From Candidatus Poribacteria bacterium (GTDB lineage: Bacteria > Poribacteria > WGA-4E > WGA-3G): a stretch of 40,099 bases of DNA. The notes beneath the pieces are model-generated. The model was not told the DNA's origin. It searched no databases and saw only the letters and a program-made list of their open reading frames with translations. The DNA lies in the NCBI GenBank assembly GCA_022828145.1, contig JAJEJA010000088.1, positions 1-40,099 on the forward strand, in the 5' to 3' direction. A program made the position numbers and the translations under genes. Numbering within the stretch: the stretch's first letter is position 1; each line of letters opens with the position of its first letter. Below, one piece after another: positions 16,083-25,687 of this stretch.

Positions 16083-19000
16083 CTATTCGGAATCATCTGT
16101 GTTCCATGCAAGCTTCAGAGGTGGTTCTTCATCTATTGGTTCTACTGTTTCCACAGTGTGTAAAAGTGGGAAACCGATGTCGTGTAGTCCTTGCTGTACT
16201 GAATCGACATCTGAGGGATCTCCTTCAGTGAGTTCAACATTTAGGCCGAGGCTTTGTAGTTCTCTGACGAGTACGTTGAAGGATTCAGGTGTACCTGGTT
16301 TCATTGGACTCTGTCCTTTGACGATAGATTCGTATATTTTGGTTCTGCCTTTGACATCGTCGGACTTGATTGTTAACATTTCTTGAAGTGTGTGTGCTGC
16401 GCCGTAAGCTTCAAGTGCCCATACTTCCATTTCACCGAGTCGTTGTCCGCCGTGTTGTGCTTTACCCCCAAGTGGTTGCTGTGTGACTAAGGAGTATGGA
16501 CCTGTAGAACGTGCGTGCATTTTATCTGCGACGAGGTGGTTCAGTTTAAGGAAATAGACGTATCCTACAGTGACCTCTTGTCCGAACGGATCGCCCGTTC
16601 GTCCATCGTAGAGGACACTCTTCCCGGTTTTCTTGACGTTTTCGGGCAATTCTGTATCATCCAACATCTCAAAGACTTCTGCTTCTGTTGCCCCGTCAAA
16701 TACGGGTGATGCGATGTGCAATCCGTGTTCCTTGCAAGCCAAGCCTAAATGGATTTCAAGGATTTGACCAACGTTCATACGAGATGGCACACCGAGCGGA
16801 TTTAGTACGATATCGACCGGGGTTCCATCGGGTAGATATGGCATGTCTTCTTCGGGTAGAATTTTTGCCACGACGCCTTTGTTTCCGTAGCGTCCTGCCA
16901 TTTTATCTCCGATTGAGATTGGACGTCGGCTTGCTACATAAACTTTGACGAGTTTCAAGACACCTGGTTTGAGTTCTTCGCCAGCATCAAGTTTCTCCAG
17001 TGCTTCATCTTTCTCTTTTGTATAATCTGTGATGCGACCAGAAGCGATATCCTGAAGACTCTTAATGTGACTCATGGCTGTTTCATCCGTAATTTGGAGC
17101 GATTCAAGTTGATTTTGTGAAAGTTCTTCCAGATATTCTCGGGTCAACACTTCTCCTGCTTTTAATTGTTGAGGTGCATCAGTGCTGTCTCCATCTGTGC
17201 TATCTTGCTCGATTTTGAAGGTTGTGGGATATGCAAGCTCTTTGTTAGCCAATGTTTCCCGTAATTCTTCGGTCATCCGTTCGGAGACTTGGTTGCGTTT
17301 TTCAAGCCACGTCTGCTCAATCTGTTTTCGTAGTGCGTCTTGTCGCCATGCGGTTTTTTCACTATCAGGTGTCGCTTGTCGAGAGAATACCTTAACATCA
17401 ATGACCACGCCTTCTACACCGGGACGGGTATAAGCCGAAGCGTCTTTAACCTCTTTAACTTTTTCACCGAAAATAGCGCGAAGTAGTTTTTCTTCGGGTC
17501 CATATTCGCTTTCTCCTTTCGGTGAGATTTTTCCGACAAGGATACTTCCCGTTCCGACAACACTCCCCACTCGGATGATACCTTCATCATCAAGTTGTGC
17601 AAGGCTTCGTGCGGACATGTTTGGAATATCCTTTGTGATCTCCTCATCTCCCATTTTTGTTTGCCTTGCAGTGACTTCAAACTCTTCAATATGAATTGAG
17701 GTGAATGTATCATGCTTGATAAGCGATTCGCTGATAAGTATGGAGTCTTCAAAGTTATGTCCGCCCCAGGGCATATAGGCACAGAGCACATTTCTTCCGA
17801 GTGCAAGTTCTCCACCTTCGGTAGCTGTTCCATCAGCGATGACATCGCCCGCGTCAACGACATCTCCGATATTTACGCGTGGACGTTGATGTATGCATGT
17901 TCCGCTGTTGCTGCGTTTGAAGTTTTTCAATTTGTAGACATCATATCCCATTTCACTGAATCCGTGTTCGCCTTCTTCAAGGTGGAGAGCTTGTCCTGTA
18001 CGGATTAGAATTTCTTCTGCGTCAACACTGGAAACGACACCGCCTCTCTGTGCAATGACCATTGCATTTGCATCGCGTGCGGCGCGATGTTCCATACCTG
18101 TGCCGACCCATGGTGCTTCGGGTCTGACTAATGGTACTGCCTGTCGTTGGTGGTTTGCTCCCATGAGTGCTCGGTTAGCGTCTTCATGTTCTAAGAATGG
18201 GACGAGTGCAGCGGAGACTCCTACGATCTGTTGTGGGGCAATACCGATATATTCAATTTCATTCAAGTCGCGTTCAAGAACTTCTTCACCTTTGCGGCTC
18301 CGTAGTGTTCTCCGTTTATCGTTAGACTTGATAGCGTCTGCAGGTGCGATGTGGTATCTGTCCTCTGCATCCGCTGTTAGATATTCAACGTTTTTGGTTA
18401 TCTTACCATTGCGTATTGCTCTATAGGGCGTTTCTAAGAATCCGTAAGGATTAACACGTGCAAATGTTGCTAATGAGACGATAAGACCGATTGAGGGACC
18501 TTCAGGTGTTTCTAACGGACAGACGCGTCCATAATGTGTGCGATGAACATCACGAACCGCTGCAGTTGCCCGGTCACGATGAAGTCCACCCGGTCCGATT
18601 GCTGAGATACGGCGTTTGTGTGTGAGTTCATCTAAAGGGTTGATCTGTTGCATGAATTGAGAGAGTTGGTTGGAACCGAAAAACTCTCGGAGTGCCATCA
18701 TCAGAGGTTTTGGATTAACCACATTCTTGGGGTTTTTCAACTGTGAATCTGTCGTCGTACTAAGTTTTTCACGTGCTGCCCGACGTATCTGCAGCAGTGC
18801 AATTCGGAACTGATTTTCCAGAAGTTCTCCGATGACGCGAACCCGTCGATTACCGAGGTGGTCTAAATCATCTACGTCTTTAAGTCCATTTCGTATGTCC
18901 ATGAGATGTTGCAGGGTAGCAGCAATATCCTCTTTTCGGAGTGTCCGCATATCTTCTGATGGCATTTCACCGGATTCATCAAGATAGATAGGCATTTCAC

Positions 19001-20123
19001 TGAATTTTGAGTTGCATTTGTATCTTCCCACAGTACCTAAATCGTATCGTGCGCCGTCAAAAAAGAGTCGTTCCAGACTTGCCAGGGCACCTTCGCGTGT
19101 TGGGGAATCACCGGGTCTAAGGTTGCGAAAGATCTCAATCATTGCTCCTTCTTTTAATGTGCCGCCACCATAAGCTTTGACTGTATCACGGGAGAGTGTG
19201 TTACGCAAATATCGGAGTTCCTGTTCATCCGAGTCTACCAAAACTTCAACTTCTGTGACATTTGCATCTGTGAGCCTGTCATATTCTAACTCAGACAGTT
19301 TTGTGTTTGCCTCAAGGAGCACTTCACCCGTTTCTTCATTGACGATGCTTTTAGCGATGACTCGTCCGACAACATCCTGTTCCAACGGAATAGTTTCAGT
19401 ACGGCTGAAGAGTTTTAGGATTTCCTCATCTGTTTCCCAACCGAGTGCGCGTAATAGAACGGTTGCTAATATTTTCTTTTTCCGGTCTAATCGGACATGG
19501 ATGCAGTCCTTTGAGTCGAATTCAAACTCTATCCAGGCACCTCTATAGGGTATGATTTGCCCTGTTGGTAGTTTCTGTGTACTTGTTGCATGTGACTTGT
19601 CAAGAAAAATTACACCAGGTGACCTCTGTAATTGGTTGACTATGACACGTTCGGATCCGTTAATAATGAACGTGCCATTTTCGGTCATTAGCGGGATGTC
19701 TCCGAGGTATACGTCAGATTCTGTGATGTCTAAGACGCGTGTTTGTCCTGTATCATCATCTTTTTCTCGTTCAACACACATAAGCCGTGCTTGTAGCCGC
19801 ATCTGATAGTTGAGTCCACGGGATTCACAGTCAGATAGATCATGTGTTGGTGCGCTAAGTGTGTAGCTAACGAATTCGAGACTTGTTGTTTCTTTAAAGT
19901 CATAAATTGGAAAAACTTCCTCAAATAGAGCCTGAAGTCCTTTTGACTCTCGTTGTTGACCATCCTCAATATCGCGTTGCATAAATGCTGAGTATGATTT
20001 TTTTTGGGTCTCAATTAAGTCAGGTAAATCAAGAACTGATGGGGTTTTTGCAAAGGATCGACGGGGTCTTAATGCTGCTGTACTTCTCTTGTTTTTACCA
20101 CTGTTTTCTATTTTATCTGGCAT
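16083..20123 (-). CDS. rpoB: DNA-directed RNA polymerase subunit beta
   Basis: 1346 residues with the whole beta-subunit series. It has LSQFMQQINPLDELTHKRR followed by GPGGLHRDRA (rifampicin-pocket region), HYGRVCPLETPEGPSIGLI, GDKMAGRYGNKGVV, and the C-terminal PLGGKAQHGGQRLGEMEVWA. Together with beta' it forms the catalytic core of RNA polymerase. I start at ATG 20123 because AAGGTGA lies 9 nt upstream; a TTG at 20204 gives 27 more residues but has no ribosome site. In the rifampicin pocket, the position equal to E. coli Asp516 is Gln. No rplKAJL genes precede it, unlike the common arrangement. A long leader runs from the promoter at 20484-20513. Confidence 0.97.
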   Translation of the reverse strand: MPDKIENSGKNKRSTAALRPRRSFAKTPSVLDLPDLIETQKKSYSAFMQRDIEDGQQRESKGLQALFEEVFPIYDFKETTSLEFVSYTLSAPTHDLSDCESRGLNYQMRLQARLMCVEREKDDDTGQTRVLDITESDVYLGDIPLMTENGTFIINGSERVIVNQLQRSPGVIFLDKSHATSTQKLPTGQIIPYRGAWIEFEFDSKDCIHVRLDRKKKILATVLLRALGWETDEEILKLFSRTETIPLEQDVVGRVIAKSIVNEETGEVLLEANTKLSELEYDRLTDANVTEVEVLVDSDEQELRYLRNTLSRDTVKAYGGGTLKEGAMIEIFRNLRPGDSPTREGALASLERLFFDGARYDLGTVGRYKCNSKFSEMPIYLDESGEMPSEDMRTLRKEDIAATLQHLMDIRNGLKDVDDLDHLGNRRVRVIGELLENQFRIALLQIRRAAREKLSTTTDSQLKNPKNVVNPKPLMMALREFFGSNQLSQFMQQINPLDELTHKRRISAIGPGGLHRDRATAAVRDVHRTHYGRVCPLETPEGPSIGLIVSLATFARVNPYGFLETPYRAIRNGKITKNVEYLTADAEDRYHIAPADAIKSNDKRRTLRSRKGEEVLERDLNEIEYIGIAPQQIVGVSAALVPFLEHEDANRALMGANHQRQAVPLVRPEAPWVGTGMEHRAARDANAMVIAQRGGVVSSVDAEEILIRTGQALHLEEGEHGFSEMGYDVYKLKNFKRSNSGTCIHQRPRVNIGDVVDAGDVIADGTATEGGELALGRNVLCAYMPWGGHNFEDSILISESLIKHDTFTSIHIEEFEVTARQTKMGDEEITKDIPNMSARSLAQLDDEGIIRVGSVVGTGSILVGKISPKGESEYGPEEKLLRAIFGEKVKEVKDASAYTRPGVEGVVIDVKVFSRQATPDSEKTAWRQDALRKQIEQTWLEKRNQVSERMTEELRETLANKELAYPTTFKIEQDSTDGDSTDAPQQLKAGEVLTREYLEELSQNQLESLQITDETAMSHIKSLQDIASGRITDYTKEKDEALEKLDAGEELKPGVLKLVKVYVASRRPISIGDKMAGRYGNKGVVAKILPEEDMPYLPDGTPVDIVLNPLGVPSRMNVGQILEIHLGLACKEHGLHIASPVFDGATEAEVFEMLDDTELPENVKKTGKSVLYDGRTGDPFGQEVTVGYVYFLKLNHLVADKMHARSTGPYSLVTQQPLGGKAQHGGQRLGEMEVWALEAYGAAHTLQEMLTIKSDDVKGRTKIYESIVKGQSPMKPGTPESFNVLVRELQSLGLNVELTEGDPSDVDSVQQGLHDIGFPLLHTVETVEPIDEEPPLKLAWNTDDSE

Positions 20124-20283
20124 AAGATTATTCACCTTGCGCGGGTCGCTGATGGGTTGAAGGTTTCGCGATTCGACTGCTATAACCGAGGCGTTAATAG
20201 CCAAGTTGTTAATAGAGACATAGATTCAATTAGTCGGGGAGTGGACGCAAATAACCCGCTTGCACGACACCGTATTTTATTAG

Positions 20284-20323
20284 GTGTAGCAAGTGGGAAG
20301 CCCGCCTAATTTGGGTGCTACAC
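20284..20323 (-). promoter_or_regulatory. Stem-loop in the rpoB leader
   Basis: GTGTAGCA (20284-20291) and TGCTACAC (20316-20323) are perfect inverted 8-mers, with an inner GGG/CCC pair. A second arrangement, CCCGCTTGC with GCAAGTGGG overlapping the first arm, is mutually exclusive with it. Alternative folds like this can regulate by attenuation, but no function is shown. It lies within the presumed 5' untranslated leader of rpoB. Confidence 0.45.
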
Positions 20324-20443
20324 TGAACTGCCATGAACACCTTTTATTTAGTGCAAAAACATTTGCCTATTTCTTGAAGAAGTTATATACTTCATTAAAG
20401 TGCCACTTCATTTAAAGTGAGAACAGCAACATAACGTACACTT

Positions 20444-20469
20444 TTATAACTTCTACCCTTATAACTTCT
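20444..20469 (-). repeat. Two 11-bp direct repeats at the start of the rpoB leader
   Basis: TTATAACTTCT occurs at 20444-20454 and 20459-20469, spaced 15 bp, just downstream of the predicted rpoB start point. A third, inverted copy of the core (AGAAGTTATA) is at 20378-20387, inside GAAGTTATATACTTC. They could be operator half-sites or leader-RNA elements. Confidence 0.45.
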
Positions 20470-20483
20470 TGGCGTAACGTAGA

Positions 20484-20513
20484 ATTATACATCAAGTTTC
20501 ATAAGAATGTCAA
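20484..20513 (-). promoter_or_regulatory. Consensus sigma-70 promoter for rpoB
   Basis: On the minus strand, TTGACA (20513-20508) and TATAAT (20489-20484) are both perfect consensus boxes with an 18-bp spacer. Transcription would start near 20477, giving a leader of about 350 nt before the rpoB ATG. This is the strongest promoter match on the minus strand in the window and fits a highly expressed gene. Confidence 0.82.
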
Positions 20514-20586
20514 GGAAAAATGCAGAATTTTTTGTAAAATTCCGAATTTAATTTGCAGTCGGTATATTCAGACGAGTTTTCATCTT

Positions 20587-21117
20587 ATGAAGACGCTCTT
20601 AGATCAATTTCCTGTCAAAGCGATTATCGGTATTTTAGCAGCGGAACCGTCCATTCTGCCAACTGTCTATGAGGAATTGTCTGAACACTTCGGTACTATT
20701 GATTTTACCAGCGAACTTTTCACTTTTGATAGCACAGATTACTACGAAGCTGAAATGGGGAAAGACCTTAAAAGGCAGTTTATTAGTTTTGAGAAATTGA
20801 TTGATGCGGGAACTTTATCAGATAAGAAACTATTGACGAACCGAGTGGAACAGCACTATACGCGTGAAGGCACCTCACAACGTCGTGTGAATTTAGATGT
20901 AGGTTATGTCTGTTTGGCAAAGTTGGTGCTTGCATCTACCAAGGACCACGCACATCGTATCTATCTGCGGGATGGTATCTATGCTGAAATGACACTCCGT
21001 TACTATCACAAGACTTTTCAACCGTGGGAATGGACGTATCCGGATTATCGTTCTCCTACCTACATTGCAATTTTTAATCATATCCGGACAATTTATAGGG
21101 AGCAAATTCAAGCATGA
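20587..21117 (+). CDS. DUF4416 family protein
   Basis: 176 residues, the usual size for DUF4416, a widespread bacterial family of unknown function. Recognisable parts are PVKAIIGILAAEPSIL at the start, FGTIDFTSELFTFDSTDYYEAEMGKDLKR in the middle (quoted in pieces: FDSTDYYEAEMG is the core), and RIYLRDGIYAEMTL with WTYPDYRSPTY near the end. It is soluble, with no signal peptide. The stop codon overlaps the ATG of the next gene (ATGA at 21114), so both are probably made together. Divergent from rpoB across a 463-bp region. Confidence 0.85.
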   Translation: MKTLLDQFPVKAIIGILAAEPSILPTVYEELSEHFGTIDFTSELFTFDSTDYYEAEMGKDLKRQFISFEKLIDAGTLSDKKLLTNRVEQHYTREGTSQRRVNLDVGYVCLAKLVLASTKDHAHRIYLRDGIYAEMTLRYYHKTFQPWEWTYPDYRSPTYIAIFNHIRTIYREQIQA

Positions 21118-22373
21118 ATGAATACAGAAGATGGAAGATAGGAAGGTTGGAAGAATGGAAAAGATGGAAGAGGGGAAGATTGGAAGATAGGAAAAGATGG
21201 AAGATGGGAAGGTTGGAAGAATGGATTGTTTCATTTTGTTCGCGGTGTAAATTCATTGCTTTTTTGAGTATCTGTGTGTTTCTATTACAGTTCGCGAGTT
21301 TTTCTTGGGCTGAGGAGGGGGAAGAGCAGCGGATGCGAGCACGCGACATCGACATCATTATCGGTTCGCTTCCTACAGGAAAATTCAACGCTATCACGGA
21401 TGTACCTGGCGTTAAAGTCGGACACGTTACTTTGAACGAAGGGGAGTCTATCCGGACCGGTGTTACGGCTATCCTTCCCCATGATGATATTTGGAAAAAG
21501 CGATACTTTGGAGCGGCACATACTATTCATGGCAACGGTGAAGCGACTGGCATCGCTCGGATAAATCAGGCAGGATGGATTGAGTCCCCAATTCTACTGA
21601 CCAATACGTTAAGTGTTGGTGCTGTCCACGACGGTGTTGTGCGATATATCGTGAAACGATACCCTAACGACAATATTATTCTCCCAATTGTTGCAGAATG
21701 TTATGATGGTGGATTGAACGACATAAGCGGTCTCCATGTCAAACCGATACATGCGATTGAAGCGATTGAAAAAGCATCATCTGGTCCAGTGGCTGAGGGA
21801 TGTGTCGGTGGCGGTACAGGTATGCGGAGTTACGGGTTCAAAGCGGGTATTGGTACTGCTTCTCGTGTGTTGCCAGAAGACAGTGGTGGTTGGAAAGTCG
21901 GTGTATTGGTAAATGCCAACGGTGGCAGACGACATCAGCTGCGTATTGACGGTGTGCCTGTCGGTAAGGCATTGACAGAGGATCAGGTGAAACCGGGTAG
22001 GGATGGATCTTTTATTATTGTCATCGCGACTGACGCGCCATTGTCCCATCGTCAGTTGAAACAGGTGGCGATGCGTGCGACACACGGACTCGCACGTACA
22101 GGGACTCCGAGTACTGATAGCAGCGGTGAATTCGTGATTGCGTTTTCAACGGCTAACGTTTTTCCAGGTAATACGGAGAGCGGTACTTTTCAAATTGATA
22201 TGGTCGTCAATAGACGTTTGAGTTCACTCTTTCAGGCGACAATTGAGGCGACTGAGGAGGCAGTTATCAATTCTATGACAATGGCAACGACTATGACTGG
22301 ACGTAACGGTCGGACGATGCCTGCAATTCCGTTAGATCGGTTGAGACAGGTGATGCAGCAGTATGGACGTTGA
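21114..22373 (+). CDS. P1-family (DmpA-like) autoprocessing aminopeptidase, exported
   Basis: 419 residues. The mature part shows the P1/DmpA pattern: ITDVPGVKVGHVTL, GAVHDGVVRY, GCVGGGTGMRSYGFKAGIG, VLVNANGG, and DGSFIIVIATDAPL, where Ser299 is the likely nucleophile exposed by self-cleavage after Gly298. Known members release N-terminal amino acids, some D- or beta-residues. The N terminus is odd: residues 1-37 are Trp/Arg/Lys-rich (RRWKIGRLEEWK repeated), encoded by a purine-rich DNA repeat (21126-21225). A signal-peptide core follows (FIAFLSICVFLLQFASFSWA). ATG 21114 overlaps the DUF4416 stop. An internal start closer to the hydrophobic core is possible. Confidence 0.88.
   Translation: MNEYRRWKIGRLEEWKRWKRGRLEDRKRWKMGRLEEWIVSFCSRCKFIAFLSICVFLLQFASFSWAEEGEEQRMRARDIDIIIGSLPTGKFNAITDVPGVKVGHVTLNEGESIRTGVTAILPHDDIWKKRYFGAAHTIHGNGEATGIARINQAGWIESPILLTNTLSVGAVHDGVVRYIVKRYPNDNIILPIVAECYDGGLNDISGLHVKPIHAIEAIEKASSGPVAEGCVGGGTGMRSYGFKAGIGTASRVLPEDSGGWKVGVLVNANGGRRHQLRIDGVPVGKALTEDQVKPGRDGSFIIVIATDAPLSHRQLKQVAMRATHGLARTGTPSTDSSGEFVIAFSTANVFPGNTESGTFQIDMVVNRRLSSLFQATIEATEEAVINSMTMATTMTGRNGRTMPAIPLDRLRQVMQQYGR
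21126..21225 (+). repeat. Degenerate GGAAGA(T/A)GGAA repeat inside a coding 5' end
   Basis: About 100 bp of almost pure purines plus T, built from imperfect 9- to 12-bp units such as GGAAGATGGAAG and GGTTGGAAGAAT. It is in frame with the P1 peptidase and encodes its abnormal N terminus. The composition is unlike the neighbouring sequence, which suggests a simple-sequence expansion or a captured repeat. Confidence 0.75.
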
Positions 22374-22403
22374 GTGTTTGTGAAGGTTATTCTGGACTTG
22401 AAT

Positions 22404-25400
22404 CTATGCTTCATCTGTATCGCGTTTCTCAACGAGATAATACAACGCCGGTAAGACAAGCAGAGTTAGGAACGTAGCAGTAATCATACCCCCACTAATC
22501 ACAATTGCAAGCGGTTTCTGAAGTTCTGCACCTGAACCGTGTGCAAGCGCAAGGGGTAACATCCCTAAACCTGTAGTTAAAGCTGTCATGAGTACTGGAC
22601 TTATCCGCTCCGATGCGCCTTTCATCACAGCATCATATAGCGACATACCTTCTGAACGCAGGGCATTGATATGTGAAACTAAGATGATGCCGTTACGCAC
22701 AGCAATGCCGAAAAGTAGAATGAAGCCTACCATTGATGGAATACTCAAGACTCCACCTGTGAGGAAAACACTTACTACACCCCCTATTAACGCAAGCGGT
22801 AGATTCAACATTACCAAGATTGAGAGCTTCATTGACCCCATCGCAAGGTACAGCAATATACATATTCCAAGAAAGACAAAACCTGTTTGGATCAGTATAC
22901 GATTTTGTGCTCTTTGTTGACTCTCAAACTGACCCCCATAAGTGAGGAAATACTCCTCTGGTATATCAACATGTGCATCAATTTCTCTTTTTACTTCATC
23001 AATAAAATTACCGAGATCCTTATCTTGTACATTGCACTGAATCACGATTCTCCGAGAAACATTCTCACGGTTGATAGTATTCGGGCCGAATCCGAAACTA
23101 ACATCTGCAACTAATTTCAAAGGAATGAACGCTCCTGTTGGAGTTCGTAGTTTTAGATTTCCAATAGAATTGACGGTATTTACACGTCTTGGGTCAATCC
23201 GAACAACAAGATCATACTGACGTTGCCCCTGAATAACCTGACTGACAGTTTCACCTTTGAATGCGGCTTCTGCGAAATGTGTTACATCTTGTACACTTAA
23301 CCCGTACCGTGCTGCTTCATACCGTTTGACTTTAATCTGAAGTTGTTCAATTTGTGCCTGTTGTTCAACTTGTAAATCCGCGACTCCGTCAATATCAGCC
23401 ATCACTGTTTTAATCTCTTCTGCTTTCTGTCTTAATATATCAAGATCGGGACCAAACAGTTTCAGTGCAACTTGTGCACTTACGCCAGACAACAGATGGT
23501 CAAGTCGGTGTTGGATCGGTTGTCCGACAGAGACTTGCACGCCCGGAAAGTTCTCTGACGACAGCAGTTCCCGGACAACTATGAGTAGGTCTTCGCGTGT
23601 CTTTTCACGTTCATCTGGCGGAATAAAATTGACAACGATCTCATGTGTATTCACATCGTGCGCGTGTTCATCAACCCCAGCACGTCCGGTCCGACTACTA
23701 ACACTCGTCACCTCTTCAATCTCCAACAATCTCCTCTCCATTTCGCGACCGATCCGTGTAGATTCTCCCAGTGAGGTACCGGGTGGAGAATATACACTGA
23801 TTGTAAAAGTCGCTTCGTCCATCACAGGCAAAAATTCTCGACCCAAACGGGGAATTGCTCCTATTGTAACGATAACCAATATAAGAGCAACTGTCACGAC
23901 CAGCCATCTTAAACGTATGACCCATGACAGAATCGGACGATAGGCACGTTTGATCCACATCACAACAGGTTGAAGTGTCAATGCAGATTCTACTTCTGAT
24001 TTTGGTGCTAAAGCAACAACGAACAATCTCCATCTCACTAAAAGGTTACGAAAGGGGATAGATAAACGCCGGAACATTGTTGTCCTACCTCTATTTTCAG
24101 ATAAAGGCATCTCTTGTAGAGGTATTCCTCTTACACGTCCCAATAGTAAATCGCTTAAGACCGGAACTACCGTTAAAGCTACAAGTAGTGATGCAGCCAT
24201 GGAAATTACGACTGCCCAACCGAGAGGACGGAACATCCTGCCTTCAATGCCACTCAGGTTAAAGAGTGGCAAGAAAACCAGTATTATTATCAAGGTGGCG
24301 AATACGATAGAAACACGCATCTCATCGCTTGCACGGTTTACGACTTGTGTCGGTGTTTCGCCTGTCTCATTACCCAATTCTCGTAGGTGAAAAAACTCTT
24401 GCAATCTTCGGAAGATGTTCTCTACATATACAATTGCATCATCAACAACCATCCCTACAGCGATAGCCAAACCGGCAAGTGTCATGATGTTAAGTGTGCC
24501 TCCCTGCCAGAGTAACACAATAATTGCTATAATCAACGACAACGGAATAGCGGTGAGTGTAATCAGTGCTGTGCGGATGTTGAATAGGAAAATAATGAGA
24601 ACAATTACCACCAGTATGGCACCATCTCGTAATGCTTCTTTGACAGTATCTACAGCCCGTCGTATCAAGTCCGCTTGTGCATATTCAACTTCTACTTTAA
24701 CACCTTCATGCAGTGATTTCTCCAATGTTTCCAGTTCTTCTACCACTTTGTCGCTAAGTGCAAGTGTATTTATCCCCGGTTGTTTGACGACCTTACCTAA
24801 AACAGTTTCCTCGCCGTTTCGACTCCCTGCTCCCCGACGGATTTCTGGAATAGACCCGATTTTCACTGAGGCAACATCTTTTATGAGGATAGGTATGTTA
24901 TTTTTTCTAACATCAATCACAACATTCTCAATATCGGTAACAGAAGAAATTCGTCCCAATCCTCTAATCATCAACTCACGTCTATCCTTGATAAGAAACC
25001 CGCCTGCAGCGTTATCATTGCTCTTTTCCAGTGCATGTGCTACGTCTTCAAGGGAGATTCCATAACTGACTAACCTATCAGGATTAACAAAGACCTGAAA
25101 ACGTCTTACATAACCCCCAATGTTAATCACATTGGCGATTCCTCCTTGTGATTGGAGCCGATACTTTATCACCCAGTCTGCTATGTCGCGGAGTTCCATC
25201 GGGTCAAGTTCTTCGCCCGTTTCATCAATGATCGCGTATTCAAGTATTTCCCCTAAGAGTGAAGAGGTCGGTAAAATGATCGGTGTATCAACACCTTCCG
25301 GCAAATTTGTACCAACAAGTAATAGTCTTTCAGATACCATCTGTCGTGCAAGGAATATGTCCATACCCCATTCAAACTCAACAAAAACAAGAGACAGGCC

Positions 25401-25664
25401 GATAGCTGAAGATGAACGAACACGGGTAACATCTGGGGCACCGTTCATTGAACTTTCTATAGGTAATGTAACAAGCGTTTCCATCTCTTCGGGGGACCAT
25501 CCATGCGCTTCCGTGAGTACAGTGATACGCGGTGGATTGATGTCAGGGTAGACATCAATTGGGGCAGTTTGGAACATCCTAAAACCAATAATGGCTGAAG
25601 CGATGAGTCCAATCATAACCAACAGTCTGTTCCTAAGTGATACTTCAGTGATTTTTGACCACAT
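22404..25664 (-). CDS. CzcA/CusA-type heavy-metal efflux RND pump
   Basis: 1086 residues with the RND layout: a first helix (LLVMIGLIASAIIGF), a large periplasmic loop, a helix bundle, a second loop and a second bundle. The helix-4 motif GMVVDDAIVYVENIFRR carries the proton-relay aspartates typical of heavy-metal (HME) pumps. The start PIDVYPDINPPRITVLTEAHG also fits the CzcA/CusA group. It takes metal ions from the periplasm and drives them out using the proton gradient, with the adaptor and outer-membrane channel encoded just upstream. The metal cannot be fixed from sequence by eye. The gap to the adaptor gene is 23 bp. It converges on the P1 peptidase gene. Confidence 0.94.
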   Translation of the reverse strand: MWSKITEVSLRNRLLVMIGLIASAIIGFRMFQTAPIDVYPDINPPRITVLTEAHGWSPEEMETLVTLPIESSMNGAPDVTRVRSSSAIGLSLVFVEFEWGMDIFLARQMVSERLLLVGTNLPEGVDTPIILPTSSLLGEILEYAIIDETGEELDPMELRDIADWVIKYRLQSQGGIANVINIGGYVRRFQVFVNPDRLVSYGISLEDVAHALEKSNDNAAGGFLIKDRRELMIRGLGRISSVTDIENVVIDVRKNNIPILIKDVASVKIGSIPEIRRGAGSRNGEETVLGKVVKQPGINTLALSDKVVEELETLEKSLHEGVKVEVEYAQADLIRRAVDTVKEALRDGAILVVIVLIIFLFNIRTALITLTAIPLSLIIAIIVLLWQGGTLNIMTLAGLAIAVGMVVDDAIVYVENIFRRLQEFFHLRELGNETGETPTQVVNRASDEMRVSIVFATLIIILVFLPLFNLSGIEGRMFRPLGWAVVISMAASLLVALTVVPVLSDLLLGRVRGIPLQEMPLSENRGRTTMFRRLSIPFRNLLVRWRLFVVALAPKSEVESALTLQPVVMWIKRAYRPILSWVIRLRWLVVTVALILVIVTIGAIPRLGREFLPVMDEATFTISVYSPPGTSLGESTRIGREMERRLLEIEEVTSVSSRTGRAGVDEHAHDVNTHEIVVNFIPPDEREKTREDLLIVVRELLSSENFPGVQVSVGQPIQHRLDHLLSGVSAQVALKLFGPDLDILRQKAEEIKTVMADIDGVADLQVEQQAQIEQLQIKVKRYEAARYGLSVQDVTHFAEAAFKGETVSQVIQGQRQYDLVVRIDPRRVNTVNSIGNLKLRTPTGAFIPLKLVADVSFGFGPNTINRENVSRRIVIQCNVQDKDLGNFIDEVKREIDAHVDIPEEYFLTYGGQFESQQRAQNRILIQTGFVFLGICILLYLAMGSMKLSILVMLNLPLALIGGVVSVFLTGGVLSIPSMVGFILLFGIAVRNGIILVSHINALRSEGMSLYDAVMKGASERISPVLMTALTTGLGMLPLALAHGSGAELQKPLAIVISGGMITATFLTLLVLPALYYLVEKRDTDEA

Positions 25665-25687
25665 TGATCTGCCTCCTTTTATGGATA

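Noticed and set aside
20124..20204. Longer rpoB start at TTG 20204
   Set aside because: No ribosome site, and the added residues do not resemble the beta-subunit N terminus; ATG 20123 has AAGGTGA.
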